Positions 17,690 to 29,568 are shown, counted from the first letter of the stretch. The stretch is DNA of 64,000 nt from Burkholderiales bacterium (GCA_025360815.1 JANYBL010000064.1:1-64000); one strand, 5' to 3'. Notes: generated by a model not told the origin, from the letters alone. Translations and numbers: made by a program.

Positions 17690-19762
17690 CTACGCGGCGA
17701 TGTCTTCCAACTTTTGCTGAACTTCAAGCCATGACCATTCGACGTCCGACGCCTCGCTAACGACTTCGCCTTGGCGCTTCAACATTTCCTGCAAGCGCCT
17801 TTTGTTTTCTTCCAAATAAGCACTTTCAGTGGCTAGCCAAACCTCGATATTCTCCCGTTCTACGACGAGCGCCTTCAATTTTTTCTCCAGCTCGTTTAGC
17901 TTTTGTTCGAGCGGTTTTTTTGCGGAGGCTAATTTTTGCCGCGCATCGGCTTCAGCGCGCTTTTGGTCTTTACGAACGGCAGGGTCTGTGTTTGCAGCAT
18001 CCTTATCTGGCGGTCGTTTCAAGGCATTTTTATCTGAAGACGCGCTCTGGACTGGGGGTTTACTACTTTTTTGGCCTGCTACCAATTCTTTCGCAGGAGC
18101 TGTTTTTAATGCGGTATTTTCGGCAGATTTTATCTGTCCGCTGGGCGGTTTTTTACCCCGATTTTTCGCGTAATCCCGCGCCCATTTTTTGTAATCATCC
18201 AAGTCACCGTCAAACTCTCGCAAACCGCCATCTGCTACCAGCCAAAGCTGATCCGCGCAGGCTTTTAGCAAATGCCGATCATGCGCGACCACGACCAAAG
18301 TGCCATCAAAATCTTGTAGCGCTTCCGCCACGGCCTCGCGCATTTCAATATCCAGATGATTCGTTGGCTCATCAAGCAACAGCAAATTTGGTTTTTGCCA
18401 TACCAGTAATGCCAACGCCAAACGCGCTTTTTCGCCGCCGGAAAACGGTGCAATCGCGGCATCCGCATTCACACCACGGAAATCAAAACCGCCGAGGAAA
18501 TTACGAAACTCCTGCTCACGAGAGGTCGGGTCAAGCCTGCGCATATGCTGGATCGGCGATTCATCCAAACGCAGTTGCTCAATCTGATGCTGCGCAAAAT
18601 AACCGATTTTCAAGCCTTGGCCTTCAAATCGGCCACCAGTTTGCAAACCCAGTGTGCCGGCGAGCGATTTTACAAGCGTCGATTTGCCCGCGCCGTTGGG
18701 GCCCAGCAAGCCGATTTTATCGCCATAAAATAACCGCCATTCAACGTTGGTGAGGATTGTTTTTTCGATCGCCACACCATCTTTTTCAACGGTGTAGCCG
18801 ACATTCGCCTCCTTCAAATGCAAGAGCTGGCGGGGCTTTGCGACGGGGTCGCGAAACTCAAACGAGAACGGCGAATCCACGTGCGCAGCGGTTATGATTT
18901 CCATCCGCTCCAAGGTTTTCATCCGGCTTTGCGCCTGCTTGGCTTTGGTGGCTTTCGCTTTAAAGCGATCAATGAACGATTGTAAATGCGCGACCTGCTT
19001 TTGCTGCTTCGCATAGGCCGACCCTTGCAGGGCCAGCTGCATCGCCCTAGTTCGCTCAAAGGTGGAATAGTTGCCGCCGTATTCATTTAGCTTTTGATTA
19101 TCGAGATGCACGATCATCGTGACGACGGCATCTAAAAAATCACGATCATGGGTGATGAGGAGCAGCGTACCCGGATAAGCAGCGAGCCAATCCTCAAGCC
19201 ACATCACGGCATCTAAATCCAAGTGGTTCGTCGGCTCGTCGAGCAGCAACAGATCAGAACGGCACATCAATGCTTGTGCCAAATTCAGGCGCATCCGCCA
19301 GCCACCGGAAAAGCTCGCCACGGGCTGCGCCATTTGCTCGTCAGTGAAGCCCAAACCAGCTAACAGCGCCGCGCCGCGTGAGTTGGCTTGGTAGCCGCCG
19401 ATATGGTCGTATTGCTCGTGCAGCTCGCCGAGCTTTTCGCCGGATGCATCAGCCAATTCGGCGGCTTTTAACTCAGCTTCCAACGCCCGCAATTCTTGGT
19501 CGCCATCAATCGCGAAATCGAGCGCGGAGCGATCCGAGTGCGGTGTTTCTTGTGCAACGTGGGCGACAATCCATTTGGCGGGAATTTCAAATTCACCCAC
19601 GTCTTGGTGAATTTTATGGCGTAAAAGCGAAAACAGGCTTGATTTTCCCGCCCCGTTAGGACCGATCAGGCCGACTTTATGACCGGGAAATAACGTTAAA
19701 TTCGCGCCAACGATAAGTTGTTTCACGCCGCGCGCAAGTGTGATGTTGGTGAGTTTTAACAT
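17690..19762 (-). CDS. ABC-F family ATPase, YheS-like
   Basis: This is a soluble ABC-F protein with two ATPase domains and no membrane domain, a group that acts on the ribosome. Walker A motifs are GPNGAGKSS near residue 34 and GPNGAGKST near 350. Signature loops are FSGGWRMRL and FSGGEKARL, and both Walker B motifs read LLLLDEPTNHLD. The inter-domain linker has the charged AKATKAKQAQSRMKTLERME helix. A C-terminal extension of about 150 residues contains a Lys/Ala-rich spacer and a coiled coil, as in YheS/Uup-type proteins. The 690-residue length fits YheS better than EttA (about 555). Confidence 0.9.
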   Translation of the reverse strand: MLKLTNITLARGVKQLIVGANLTLFPGHKVGLIGPNGAGKSSLFSLLRHKIHQDVGEFEIPAKWIVAHVAQETPHSDRSALDFAIDGDQELRALEAELKAAELADASGEKLGELHEQYDHIGGYQANSRGAALLAGLGFTDEQMAQPVASFSGGWRMRLNLAQALMCRSDLLLLDEPTNHLDLDAVMWLEDWLAAYPGTLLLITHDRDFLDAVVTMIVHLDNQKLNEYGGNYSTFERTRAMQLALQGSAYAKQQKQVAHLQSFIDRFKAKATKAKQAQSRMKTLERMEIITAAHVDSPFSFEFRDPVAKPRQLLHLKEANVGYTVEKDGVAIEKTILTNVEWRLFYGDKIGLLGPNGAGKSTLVKSLAGTLGLQTGGRFEGQGLKIGYFAQHQIEQLRLDESPIQHMRRLDPTSREQEFRNFLGGFDFRGVNADAAIAPFSGGEKARLALALLVWQKPNLLLLDEPTNHLDIEMREAVAEALQDFDGTLVVVAHDRHLLKACADQLWLVADGGLREFDGDLDDYKKWARDYAKNRGKKPPSGQIKSAENTALKTAPAKELVAGQKSSKPPVQSASSDKNALKRPPDKDAANTDPAVRKDQKRAEADARQKLASAKKPLEQKLNELEKKLKALVVERENIEVWLATESAYLEENKRRLQEMLKRQGEVVSEASDVEWSWLEVQQKLEDIAA

Positions 19763-19823
19763 AACGAACTAATTGCCTAAATATTGTCGGTTGGGCAAAC
19801 AATAATGCCGTTTACCCAAGCCA

Positions 19824-20597
19824 TTAGAGCGCGTAATCATATTCAATCGATAACGGCGCATGATCCGAAAACTTTTCATCTTTGTAAATCCGCGCATACT
19901 CAGCGCACGCCGCAATGCCCGGTGTGCAGATGTGATAGTCGATTCGCCAGCCGACGTTCTTCTCATAGGCCGCGCCACGGTTTGACCACCAGGTGTATTG
20001 ATCCGGCAGCGGAATCAGGCGGCGGAACACATCCACATAGCCGACTTCATCAAACAATTTAGTCAGCCATTCTCGCTCTTTGGGCAAGAAGCCGGAATTT
20101 TTCTTGTTGCCGCGCCAGTTTTTTAAATCAATTTCTTTGTGCGCGATATTCCAATCGCCGACAATGACAAATTCGCGTCCGCACGCCTTGAGCTTTTGTA
20201 AGTACGGCATAAAGGCCTCCAAAAAGCGGAATTTTTTCGCTTGCGCTTCCTCCGATGCCGAACCGGACGGTAAGTATAGTGAGATCACACTCAAATTGCC
20301 AAAATCTGCCTGAATATAGCGGCCTTCCGCATCAATCCACGCAATCCCAGTGCCAATCTGCACCCGATCTGGTTCGCGCTTTGAATACAACGCTACACCC
20401 GCATAACCCTTCTTCTCAGCGGAATGATAAAACGCATGCCAGCCTTTCCATGGCTTTGCCGCATCCGGTACATCGCTTTCAAGAGCTTTAATTTCCTGAA
20501 AGCAAATCACATCGGCTTTTTGGCGCTTAAGCCATGTGAATAAGCCTTTGCTGGTGGCAGAGCGGATACCGTTGCAGTTTGCGGTTACGATTTTCAT
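19824..20597 (-). CDS. xth: exodeoxyribonuclease III (Xth)
   Basis: This is an AP endonuclease/3'-exonuclease of base excision repair. The 257-residue protein reads MKIVTANCNGIRSATSKGLFTWLKR, ICFQEIKALESD with the metal-binding Glu, EFVIVGDWNIAHKEIDLKNW with the catalytic Asp/Asn pair, and WRIDYHICTPG and FSDHAPLSIEYDYAL at the C-terminus with the active-site His. The frame is open to 20696, but ATG 20597 with AAGGATT upstream matches the family start. It is divergent from pyrE, and their regulatory region is shared. Confidence 0.94.
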   Translation of the reverse strand: MKIVTANCNGIRSATSKGLFTWLKRQKADVICFQEIKALESDVPDAAKPWKGWHAFYHSAEKKGYAGVALYSKREPDRVQIGTGIAWIDAEGRYIQADFGNLSVISLYLPSGSASEEAQAKKFRFLEAFMPYLQKLKACGREFVIVGDWNIAHKEIDLKNWRGNKKNSGFLPKEREWLTKLFDEVGYVDVFRRLIPLPDQYTWWSNRGAAYEKNVGWRIDYHICTPGIAACAEYARIYKDEKFSDHAPLSIEYDYAL

Positions 20598-20722
20598 AAA
20601 ATAATCCTTCAGCCCCCAATCATTGATTTTCGCTGCAAATTTACCGTCAGGGTTGAAATTGTTTGGGAAAACCGCGATTATCCGTGAATTCTCCACTTCA
20701 CATTGGACTGTTCAAACTTTCT

Positions 20723-21400
20723 ATGACAAATAACGCCGATTTTCGTCAGCAGTTCGTTGATTTCGCCATCAAACAGGATGTTTTGCGGTTTGGCGAATTT
20801 AAGACCAAGGCCGGAAGATTATCGCCGTATTTTTTCAACACCGGTTTGTTTAACGACGGCGCATCGCTCCGGGCGCTTTCCGGTTTTTATGCCGACGCGA
20901 TTCAAACCTCAAAATTACCGTTCGACATGCTGTTTGGCCCTGCATACAAAGGCATAATTTTGGCTGCAATTACCGCGCTTGCGCTCTCTGAAAAAGGCCA
21001 AAACGTGCCATATGCGTATAACCGCAAAGAAGCAAAAGATCACGGCGAAGGTGGCATGACGGTAGGCGCGCCGATCAATGGGCGCGTGTTGATTATTGAT
21101 GATGTGATTTCCGCCGGCACTTCCGTACGTGAATCGGTTGAAATTATTCGCGCGGCTGGCGCGATACCGGCAGGAGCCGTGATCGCGCTAGATCGACAAG
21201 AACGCGGCAATGGACCGCGAGGAAGCAGTAGTGGCACGCTTTCTGCTGCACAGGAAGTCAGCGCGTTGCACGGCATTCCCGTTATAGCAGTGGCAACCCT
21301 GGACGACATTATTCGTTTTCTCAAACAAAATTCGCGAGAAAGCGATAAACTGGAAAAAATTGAAACATATCGGCGTGAATTTGGCTCAGCTTCAAATTAA
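20723..21400 (+). CDS. pyrE: orotate phosphoribosyltransferase
   Basis: PyrE forms OMP from orotate and PRPP in pyrimidine synthesis. The 225-residue protein shows FKTKAGRLSPYFFNTGLFNDG, the flexible catalytic loop in NRKEAKDHGEGG, and the PRPP-binding motif RVLIIDDVISAGTS. I start it at ATG 20723 (MTNNADFRQQF), as the family does, not at the upstream in-frame ATG 20663. It is divergent from xth and followed after 28 bases by the DUF4124 gene. Confidence 0.95.
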   Translation: MTNNADFRQQFVDFAIKQDVLRFGEFKTKAGRLSPYFFNTGLFNDGASLRALSGFYADAIQTSKLPFDMLFGPAYKGIILAAITALALSEKGQNVPYAYNRKEAKDHGEGGMTVGAPINGRVLIIDDVISAGTSVRESVEIIRAAGAIPAGAVIALDRQERGNGPRGSSSGTLSAAQEVSALHGIPVIAVATLDDIIRFLKQNSRESDKLEKIETYRREFGSASN

Positions 21401-21428
21401 ATGACGATATAGATTAAAAAAGACTATC

Positions 21429-22226
21429 GTGCGCATAAAACATTTTTTACTGCTGGCTCTACCCGCCACCTTTTTTGCGATGTCCTTTTCGGCGCATGCC
21501 GTTTTTCGCTGCGTGGACGAAAAAGGGATCACCCACTATGGCGACACCATGCCGCCGCAATGCGCCAAAAAAGAAGTGGCCGAGATTAACCAGAGCGGTG
21601 CTCTGGTTCGCAAAATTGATGCCCAATTAACGCCCGAACAAATCAAAGTGCGGGAGGCCGAAAAAATCAAACGCGGCGAAAACTTGCGCTTGGTGGTGGA
21701 TCAAAAGCAACGCGATCTGGCGCTGCTCGGTACGTATGGCTCTGAGCGTGAATTTACCGCTTCGCGCAACCGTGATGTGGCTCAGCTGGATGGGCGTGTT
21801 GCGACGCTGCAAGGTCGCGTGACAGAACTTGATACTCGCGTGCAAAAATTCGCCGCTGAAATGGAGTTTTACAAAGCGGGGCAAAGCAAGACTTCCAAAG
21901 CGGCAAAAGTCCGGGAAGCGCCGCCCCAGTTGGTCAACGATTTGGCGCGCGCTCAAAATGACCGTACAACCGTTGATACCGAGATTGCCCAAACCGAAGC
22001 GGAAAAAAAATCCGTCATCGCGCGCTACGACGAAGAAAAGGCACGCTGGATGCGTCTGAAACAAGGCTTGGCAGTTGGCACGGTGCTGGATGTCGAAGGT
22101 AATATTATGATTACGCCTAATGGTGATCGTAAGCCGCCGCCTGCTCCAGTCGCCGCGACTGCCGATGTGGCGGCAACAAAAGCAGCGCCGACAGTCGGTT
22201 CAACAAAAACGCCGACAAAGAAGTAA
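21429..22226 (+). CDS. exported DUF4124 protein with coiled coil
   Basis: The 265-residue protein starts at GTG 21429 and has a signal peptide (MRIKHFLLLALPATFFAMSF, then SAHA). A DUF4124 domain follows (VFRCVDEKGITHYGDTMPPQC), with two cysteines likely to form a disulfide. Residues 80-200 are charged and helical, a probable coiled coil. A low-complexity Pro/Ala/Thr/Lys tail ends the protein. DUF4124 proteins are periplasmic and uncharacterised. The 28-base gap after pyrE suggests co-transcription. Confidence 0.8.
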   Translation: MRIKHFLLLALPATFFAMSFSAHAVFRCVDEKGITHYGDTMPPQCAKKEVAEINQSGALVRKIDAQLTPEQIKVREAEKIKRGENLRLVVDQKQRDLALLGTYGSEREFTASRNRDVAQLDGRVATLQGRVTELDTRVQKFAAEMEFYKAGQSKTSKAAKVREAPPQLVNDLARAQNDRTTVDTEIAQTEAEKKSVIARYDEEKARWMRLKQGLAVGTVLDVEGNIMITPNGDRKPPPAPVAATADVAATKAAPTVGSTKTPTKK

Positions 22227-22342
22227 CGTAGACGACTGAATAGCCAAATAGCAACTTCGCGACACCAAGAAGCACTCTTCAATAAGCCTCAGACCTCACC
22301 AACCGCCGCCGCTATCTGTCGTCCCGCTGCCACGCCGCCACC

Positions 22343-22963
22343 ATGTACACGCCACAACACTTCTGTGAAGCGGATCAACAGCGTATTCAATCGCTTATTA
22401 GTGCAAACGGGTTTGCAACCCTGATTACCTGTGTGCGCAGCGAGGTGCACGTGAGCCACGCGCCGGTGCAGTTTGATCCCGTGCGGAGTGTGCTCGTCGG
22501 CCACCTTGCCCGCGCCAATCCGCACGCGGCCAATTTAAAAGATGGTGACACCCTGCTGGCCATTTTTCACGGTCCGCACGGCTATATCTCGCCAACATGG
22601 TATGCCAGCGAAAACCCCAAATCACCGAATGTGCCGACCTGGAATTATGCTGCCGTGCATGTCACGGGCACGGTGCGTCGCCTGGATGCACCGAAAGATA
22701 TTTGGAATATTGTCGTGGCACTTTCTGCGCAGTATGAGGCTAGCAATGGCGAGCAAAAATGGAATCCCGGGCACCCCGCCGACCACGCACCCAAGCTGCG
22801 TGCCTTGATGGGTTTCGAAGTGACCGTTACGAACATTCAGGCTAAATTTAAGCTTTCACAGAATCGTCCGGCGGGGGACATAGCGGGTGCGATTCAAGGC
22901 TTGGAGGCAGGTGGTTTTTCAGGCGATTTGCTGTTGGCGGAGTTGATGCGGGAGCATTTGTAA
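22343..22963 (+). CDS. PaiB-like FMN-binding protein
   Basis: This 206-residue protein belongs to the PaiB/FMN-binding split-barrel family: MYTPQHF at the start, LVGHLARANPHAANL, IFHGPHGYISPTWYASENPKSPNVPTWNY, and a C-terminal KFKLSQNRPAGD segment, all typical. The Bacillus founder was described as a transcriptional regulator of sporulation and protease genes, but in proteobacteria a flavin-binding enzyme role is equally likely. It is on the plus strand after the DUF4124 gene and converges on gatB, with a hairpin between them. Confidence 0.85.
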   Translation: MYTPQHFCEADQQRIQSLISANGFATLITCVRSEVHVSHAPVQFDPVRSVLVGHLARANPHAANLKDGDTLLAIFHGPHGYISPTWYASENPKSPNVPTWNYAAVHVTGTVRRLDAPKDIWNIVVALSAQYEASNGEQKWNPGHPADHAPKLRALMGFEVTVTNIQAKFKLSQNRPAGDIAGAIQGLEAGGFSGDLLLAELMREHL

Positions 22964-22975
22964 AATTAACTTCCG

Positions 22976-22999
22976 TCATCCCAGCCCGCGCTGGGATGA
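22976..22999. terminator. perfect palindromic hairpin between convergent genes
   Basis: TCATCCCAGC (22976-22985) pairs perfectly with GCTGGGATGA (22990-22999) around a four-base loop. It lies between the convergent PaiB-like gene and gatB. No long T tract follows, so it may be a REP-like element or mRNA stabiliser as well as a terminator. Confidence 0.6.
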
Positions 23000-23020
23000 T
23001 CAGTTACTGAGAGCGCGGCA

Positions 23021-24490
23021 TTAACTAAGCTTCGCCGTCAACAGCGCGTTAACCTGCGCGGGGTTTGCTTTTCCTGTTGACGCTTTCATCACTTGGCCAA
23101 CGAGCGATTGAAACGCTTTTTCTTTGCCTGATTTGAATTCACCGACTGACTTCTGATTGGCGGCGAGTACTTCATCTATGATCTTTTCGATGGCGGCAGA
23201 ATCGGAAATTTGTTCCAGCCCCCGTTCTTTAATTAACGCTTCAACTGACGAGTTACGCGCTGACTCGTCCTCAGCTAAAAAAATGACCTCAAATAATTCT
23301 AGCGCACCCTTTTGACTTATTAACTCCTTCTCCCTCGCAATCAATATTTGTGCGAGCTGTGCTGGGGCAACGTGAATATTTTTAATACTTAGCTCATCAT
23401 CGCCATTGAGTAAGGCCGAAAGAGGGCCTGCTATCCAGTTCGCCACGCGCTTGGGCTGCCCGCCTTCATTTACACACGCCTCAAAATAATTCGCTAAGGC
23501 TTTTGACTGAGTTAGTACATGCGCGTCATATTCGGACAATTTATACTCATGCATGAACCGCGTTTCTGTCGCTTTTTGTAGTTCCGGCATGGTTGCCTTG
23601 ATCGCTTCAATCTGCGCGGCTGAAATCACCAGCGGCAACAAATCTGGATCGGGGAAATAGCGATAATCCATCGAATCTTCTTTGGAGCGCATTGAGCGTG
23701 TTTCATCACGATCTGCATCATACAAACGCGTCTCCTGCACGACCCTCCCGCCGTCTTCAATCAGCTCAATTTGCCGGCGAATTTCAAATTCAATGGCGCG
23801 CTCTAGGAATCTAAACGAATTGACGTTTTTAATCTCGCAACGTGTCCCTAATTTCGGATCTCCGGCGCGGCGGACGGACACGTTGGCATCGCAGCGGAAC
23901 GAGCCTTCCTGCATATTGCCGTCGCAAATGCCGATCCAGGTGACGATTCCATGTAGCGCTTTGGCATAGGCAACCGCCTCTTGCGCGGAGCGCATTACGG
24001 GCTCGGTCACGATCTCTAGCAACGGTGTTCCCGCACGGTTCAGATCGATGCCCGACACCCCCATCGAATCCAGCCCTTCATGCAACGACTTCCCCGCATC
24101 TTCCTCTAAATGTGCACGGGTCAATTGCACCGGCTTTTCAACGCCATCAACCACAATCGGAATCGTGCCGCCCACCACGACGGGCAGCTCAAATTGCGAA
24201 ATTTGATAACCTTTTGGCAAGTCTGGATAAAAATAATTTTTGCGGGCAAATACCGAGCGCGGCGCAATGGTTGCACCAATGGCGAGGCCAAATTGAATCG
24301 CTGCTTCAACCGCGCCGCGATTCAGCACCGGCAGCGTACCGGGCAACGCCATATCCACGGCATTAGCCTGGGTGTTCGGTGCCGCGCCATAAGTGGTTTT
24401 GGAGCCAGAAAATATTTTTGAGGCCGTTGAAAGCTGGGCATGGGTTTCCAGGCCGATGACGACTTCCCAGCCCGCTGGCACCCCGTTCAT
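23021..24490 (-). CDS. gatB: Asp-tRNA(Asn)/Glu-tRNA(Gln) amidotransferase subunit B
   Basis: GatB binds the misacylated tRNA and activates it in the GatCAB amidotransferase. The 489-residue protein reads [76 protein letters not shown] and a YqeY-like C-terminal helical domain ending [14 protein letters not shown]. It is the last gene of gatCAB, overlapping gatA by four bases. Confidence 0.96.
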   Translation of the reverse strand: MNGVPAGWEVVIGLETHAQLSTASKIFSGSKTTYGAAPNTQANAVDMALPGTLPVLNRGAVEAAIQFGLAIGATIAPRSVFARKNYFYPDLPKGYQISQFELPVVVGGTIPIVVDGVEKPVQLTRAHLEEDAGKSLHEGLDSMGVSGIDLNRAGTPLLEIVTEPVMRSAQEAVAYAKALHGIVTWIGICDGNMQEGSFRCDANVSVRRAGDPKLGTRCEIKNVNSFRFLERAIEFEIRRQIELIEDGGRVVQETRLYDADRDETRSMRSKEDSMDYRYFPDPDLLPLVISAAQIEAIKATMPELQKATETRFMHEYKLSEYDAHVLTQSKALANYFEACVNEGGQPKRVANWIAGPLSALLNGDDELSIKNIHVAPAQLAQILIAREKELISQKGALELFEVIFLAEDESARNSSVEALIKERGLEQISDSAAIEKIIDEVLAANQKSVGEFKSGKEKAFQSLVGQVMKASTGKANPAQVNALLTAKLS

Positions 24491-25998
24491 GGGCTTACCT
24501 CCGGTGTGCGCTTATGCCAGTCGGTGATGCACTGATATTGGTGTGCAGTGGCTAACATGCGCCCTTCATCAAAATAATTACCAATGATCTGCAAACCAAC
24601 CGGCATGTCGCCTGCAAACCCGCAGGGCACGGACATGCCCGGCAGCCCGGCCAAGCTCACGCCTAGCGTGAAAATATCTTCGAGATACATCGCCACCGGA
24701 TCAGCCGACTTTTCACCCATTTTCCAAGCTGTGGTAGGGGCAACCGGCCCCATGATGAAATCGCATTTCGTAAACGCATCCTGAAAATCCAGCGCGATTA
24801 AACGACGCACTTTTTGCGCCTGCAAATAATAGGCATCGTAATAGCCATGCGAGAGCACATAAGCGCCCACCAGGATGCGCCGTTTGACTTCAGCACCGAA
24901 ACCTTCGGAGCGCGATTTGGCGATCATGTCGCCCAAATTATTGTATTCAACCGCGCGATGACCGTAGCGCACACCGTCGAATCGGGAGAGGTTGCTCGAT
25001 GCTTCCGCTGGTGCAATCACGTAATAGGCGGGAATCGACAACTGTGTTCTCGGCAGTGACAATTCAATAATGGCAGCACCCTGTTTTTCAAATTCCGCAA
25101 TGGCCAAATTGACGTGTTGGGCAACATCCGCAGACAAGCCGGCAGCAAAAAATTCTTTTGGGATGCCAATACGAATGCCTTGGAAAACCCCGCCAGTACT
25201 GGCGTTCCGGGCATGCTGTTCAACGAATGCGGCCAAATTGGGTGCCGTAACCAAGCCTTTTCGTGAGGTTGTTGACACATCCACGCTGGTGGAATCACGC
25301 TCATCAAAACCGGCCATGGCGTCTAACAATATTGCGCAATCCTCAGCGCTCTTCGCCATTGGTCCGCCTTGGTCGAGCGAAGACGCAAAGGCGATCATGC
25401 CGTAGCGAGACACCGTGCCGTAGGTGGGCTTGATCGCCGTGATGCCGCACATGGAAGCGGGCTGGCGCAGTGAGCCGCCGGTGTCGGTTCCTGTCGAGGC
25501 GGGTGTTAAACCAGCGGCCACCGCAGCGGCGGAACCCCCGGACGAGCCGCCTGGAATTTTGCTTTTGTCCCACGGGTTTTTGACAGGGCCAAAAGCCGAA
25601 TTTTCGTTGGATGAACCCATCGCAAATTCATCGCAATTGAGTTTGCCCAACGAGACCATGCCTGCGCTTTTTAGCTTCTCTACCACGGTCGCATCGAATG
25701 GTGAAACGTAATTCGCCAACATGTTGGAGCCCGCTGTTGAGCGCCAGCCTTGCGTGACAAAAATATCCTTATGCGCAACCGGAATGCCCGTTAATGCACC
25801 CACATCGCCACTTGCAATGCGAGCATCAGCTGCACGCGCTTCGGCGAGCGTTAAGCCACGATCAATGTGTAAAAACGTGTTCAAATCGTGCGCCGCTTCG
25901 GCACGATTTAAAAAGTGTTCCGCTAATTCAACCGCGGAAACCTGTCGGCTATCAAGGGCCGCGCGAAGCTGTTTGAGTGAGGCGGCAGCGAAGGTCAT
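24487..25998 (-). CDS. gatA: Asp-tRNA(Asn)/Glu-tRNA(Gln) amidotransferase subunit A
   Basis: GatA is the amidase that releases ammonia from glutamine. The 503-residue protein has the Ser-cisSer-Lys triad: lysine in [32 protein letters not shown], and [18 protein letters not shown]. It overlaps gatC and gatB by four bases at each end. The loop between DERDSTSVD and [11 protein letters not shown] is about 33 residues, longer than I recall for relatives (about 15-25). It contains an in-frame copy of the window's 21-bp dispersed repeat, encoding part of [10 protein letters not shown]. Confidence 0.95.
   Translation of the reverse strand: MTFAAASLKQLRAALDSRQVSAVELAEHFLNRAEAAHDLNTFLHIDRGLTLAEARAADARIASGDVGALTGIPVAHKDIFVTQGWRSTAGSNMLANYVSPFDATVVEKLKSAGMVSLGKLNCDEFAMGSSNENSAFGPVKNPWDKSKIPGGSSGGSAAAVAAGLTPASTGTDTGGSLRQPASMCGITAIKPTYGTVSRYGMIAFASSLDQGGPMAKSAEDCAILLDAMAGFDERDSTSVDVSTTSRKGLVTAPNLAAFVEQHARNASTGGVFQGIRIGIPKEFFAAGLSADVAQHVNLAIAEFEKQGAAIIELSLPRTQLSIPAYYVIAPAEASSNLSRFDGVRYGHRAVEYNNLGDMIAKSRSEGFGAEVKRRILVGAYVLSHGYYDAYYLQAQKVRRLIALDFQDAFTKCDFIMGPVAPTTAWKMGEKSADPVAMYLEDIFTLGVSLAGLPGMSVPCGFAGDMPVGLQIIGNYFDEGRMLATAHQYQCITDWHKRTPEVSP
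25181..25202 (-). repeat. dispersed 21-bp repeat, copy D, inside gatA
   Basis: On the gatA coding strand this segment reads CCAGTACTGGCGGGGTTTTC, aligning with the other copies over the whole motif. It keeps the reading frame and lies in a surface-loop region of GatA. It may be a repeat insertion tolerated in the loop, or a chance match helped by coding constraints. Confidence 0.45.
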
Positions 25999-26294
25999 TC
26001 CAGCACCTTCGGTACAAAAAATAGCCCGTTTTCTTGCTGCGGCGCGTTCCCCATATTGGCTTCGCGTTGATCGCTCTCAGTGACAACATCAAGACGCAAA
26101 CGTAAGGTCATTTCTTCAATCGCTGCAATCGGATGGCACAACGGCTCGATGCCGTTGGTATCGACGGCTTTTAGCTGCTCAACCAGATTAAAAACCGCAT
26201 TGAGTTCGTTCTGAATTTGCGGGGATTCGGCGGGCGCGACATTGATTCGCGCTAGTCGCGACAATCGTTGGATGTCATCAAGACTTAAGTGCAT
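25995..26294 (-). CDS. gatC: Asp-tRNA(Asn)/Glu-tRNA(Gln) amidotransferase subunit C
   Basis: This 99-residue subunit wraps around and stabilises GatA/GatB. It reads [21 protein letters not shown] at the start, [26 protein letters not shown] in the middle and [12 protein letters not shown] at the end, as usual for GatC. The frame is open up to 26381, but ATG 26294 gives the normal family length. It is the first gene of gatCAB and is divergent from mreB. Confidence 0.94.
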   Translation of the reverse strand: MHLSLDDIQRLSRLARINVAPAESPQIQNELNAVFNLVEQLKAVDTNGIEPLCHPIAAIEEMTLRLRLDVVTESDQREANMGNAPQQENGLFFVPKVLE

Positions 26295-27745
<1,451 letters not shown>

Positions 27746-27816
27746 ACTTTGCATCGCATCTGGGATATCAAGAACAAATAGCGAAAAACGCAGCGAATCG
27801 ATAACGAGGCCGTCAG

Positions 27817-28872
27817 GTGTCAGGGTATCAAGAACCATTCTTTACACGCGGGCCCAGCCCGCTTGCCCGCCTGACGTTTTTTTCGCTGGTGGCGATTGCC
27901 ATCATGATCGCCGACCATCGTTTCCAAGCGTTATCTTGGGTGCGGCTGGGTATTTCGGTGGTACTCAACCCGATCGAACAAGCGCTAGGCATGCCCGCCA
28001 CCGCGGCCCGGCGTATTGGCAACTACTTCACGGCTCAAACCGAGCTCGTTACCGAAAATCGCGCGCTGCAAAATCGCGTTCTCGAACTCACCGCCCTCGG
28101 CCAACAGGCGCGGTTGATTCAGGCAGAACGCTTGCATGTGGACGCCCTAGCCGTCGCTGTGGATGCCGCCAATAGGCTTGATTCGCGCGGCATCATTGCC
28201 GAAATTATTCGTGATGCCCGCAACCCCTATGCCCGCAAAGTAATTCTCAACAAAGGCACCAAGGATGGCGTCACAGCTGGAGTAGTGGTCATTGATGGTG
28301 ACGGTGTTGTCGGGCAGGTAACAGCCGTGGGTCTGTTGTCAGCAGAGGTCACGCTATCGACTGAAAAAGATCAATCGATACCGGTAATGGTGATGCGCGA
28401 TGGTCCAGGCGCAGAATTGGGCTCGAGCTCGGGCGTGGGTTCACGCGTAGGTTTGCGCGCAGTCGCCGTCGGCAACGGCCGCGACGGAACCATTGATGTG
28501 CCGTTCATTCCTCTGGGCGCTGACATACAAAACGGTGATGCGCTGGTGACGTCCGGCATTGACGGCACTTATCCTGCCGGACTTGCCGTTGCAACTGTGA
28601 TTCAAGTCGAGAAAAACCCCGCCTTCCCCTTTGCCAAGGTTGTTGCCCAGCCTGCTACTGCGCCAAATCATCATCGGTTTGTGAAAGTGCTACTCCGCGC
28701 GCCAGCCGAAACAGCAGGTTCCGCTAGTGCCAGCAGCGCGAGCCAGTCCGCCTATCCGCAAGTTGATGTGGGTGTAGGAGATAAAAAATCGACAAGCTCG
28801 AGTACGGCCGCACTCAAACCAGCAGCCAGTGGTTCATCAAGCGCAAGGCGCGATCCGCGGCGCAATAATTAA
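27817..28872 (+). CDS. mreC: rod-shape determining protein MreC
   Basis: MreC is a bitopic protein linking MreB to PBP2/RodA. The 351-residue protein starts at GTG 27817 and has one N-terminal membrane helix (LARLTFFSLVAIAIMIADH), a coiled coil at about 70-105 (TENRALQNRVLELTALG) and the MreC beta-barrel domain (GIIAEIIRDARNPYARKVILNKG through FIPLGADIQNGDALVTSGIDG). The C-terminal 60 residues are Ser/Ala-rich and end in RRDPRRNN, a probably disordered periplasmic tail. Confidence 0.95.
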   Translation: MSGYQEPFFTRGPSPLARLTFFSLVAIAIMIADHRFQALSWVRLGISVVLNPIEQALGMPATAARRIGNYFTAQTELVTENRALQNRVLELTALGQQARLIQAERLHVDALAVAVDAANRLDSRGIIAEIIRDARNPYARKVILNKGTKDGVTAGVVVIDGDGVVGQVTAVGLLSAEVTLSTEKDQSIPVMVMRDGPGAELGSSSGVGSRVGLRAVAVGNGRDGTIDVPFIPLGADIQNGDALVTSGIDGTYPAGLAVATVIQVEKNPAFPFAKVVAQPATAPNHHRFVKVLLRAPAETAGSASASSASQSAYPQVDVGVGDKKSTSSSTAALKPAASGSSSARRDPRRNN

Positions 28873-28988
28873 TTAACGAACTGGCCCCATAAATTCGCGC
28901 AGAAATTGATGTTTTAAAACGTTGATACCCCAAGACATTGAAATTTTAAGATTTTATAACTTTACGACGCTACAACTTTACGATACCG

Positions 28989-29513
28989 ATGGATCTTTCC
29001 CCTGCCTCCCGCGATGCCATGACGCTGCCCGCCCCAATGCGGCTGCTGACGGGCTCGCTTGTCATTGCGCTGCTGCTGAATTTGCTGCCATGGAGCGATT
29101 GGGCGCTGCGCGCGCATCCCGATTTTTTGCTGCTGGTATTGCTTTATTGGGTTGCGCACGAGCCACGCACGATGGGGCAGGGATGGGGTTTTTTCTTGGG
29201 ACTCATCATGGATGTGGCCAATAGTGTGTTGCTTGGCCAGCATGCCTTGGCGTACGTTGCCGCTGTGTTTTTGGTTCAGTTATTGCGGGTGCGGATTTTG
29301 CAATTGACGGTGTTTGAGCAGGCGCTGCATATTGCCGCAGTACTGTTTTTATCGCAGACGATTGGCGTGTTATTGAACCTCTCGATGGGGAGTGATTTTC
29401 CGGGCTGGGGGCTGTTATTAGCGCCGCTGTTGGGCGCAATTTTGTGGCCGCTGGTTAATTGGCTTGCAAAGCTGCCGCGCTTTCGCCGCCGATTTGGTCA
29501 AGTATTGAGATGA
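28989..29513 (+). CDS. mreD: rod-shape determining protein MreD
   Basis: MreD is a small polytopic membrane protein of the elongasome. The 174-residue protein has five to six hydrophobic segments, including LLTGSLVIALLLNLLPW, FLLLVLLYWVAHEP and GWGFFLGLIMDVANSVLLGQHALAYV, the most conserved MreD region. The 116 bases between mreC and mreD are AT-rich with a near repeat of AACTTTACGA, so an additional promoter is possible. Confidence 0.93.
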   Translation: MDLSPASRDAMTLPAPMRLLTGSLVIALLLNLLPWSDWALRAHPDFLLLVLLYWVAHEPRTMGQGWGFFLGLIMDVANSVLLGQHALAYVAAVFLVQLLRVRILQLTVFEQALHIAAVLFLSQTIGVLLNLSMGSDFPGWGLLLAPLLGAILWPLVNWLAKLPRFRRRFGQVLR

Positions 29514-29568
29514 CGTCCGCCGCAATGACCACGAGCCGATATGGTCAAACCCCTGTGATCGGCTCCAA

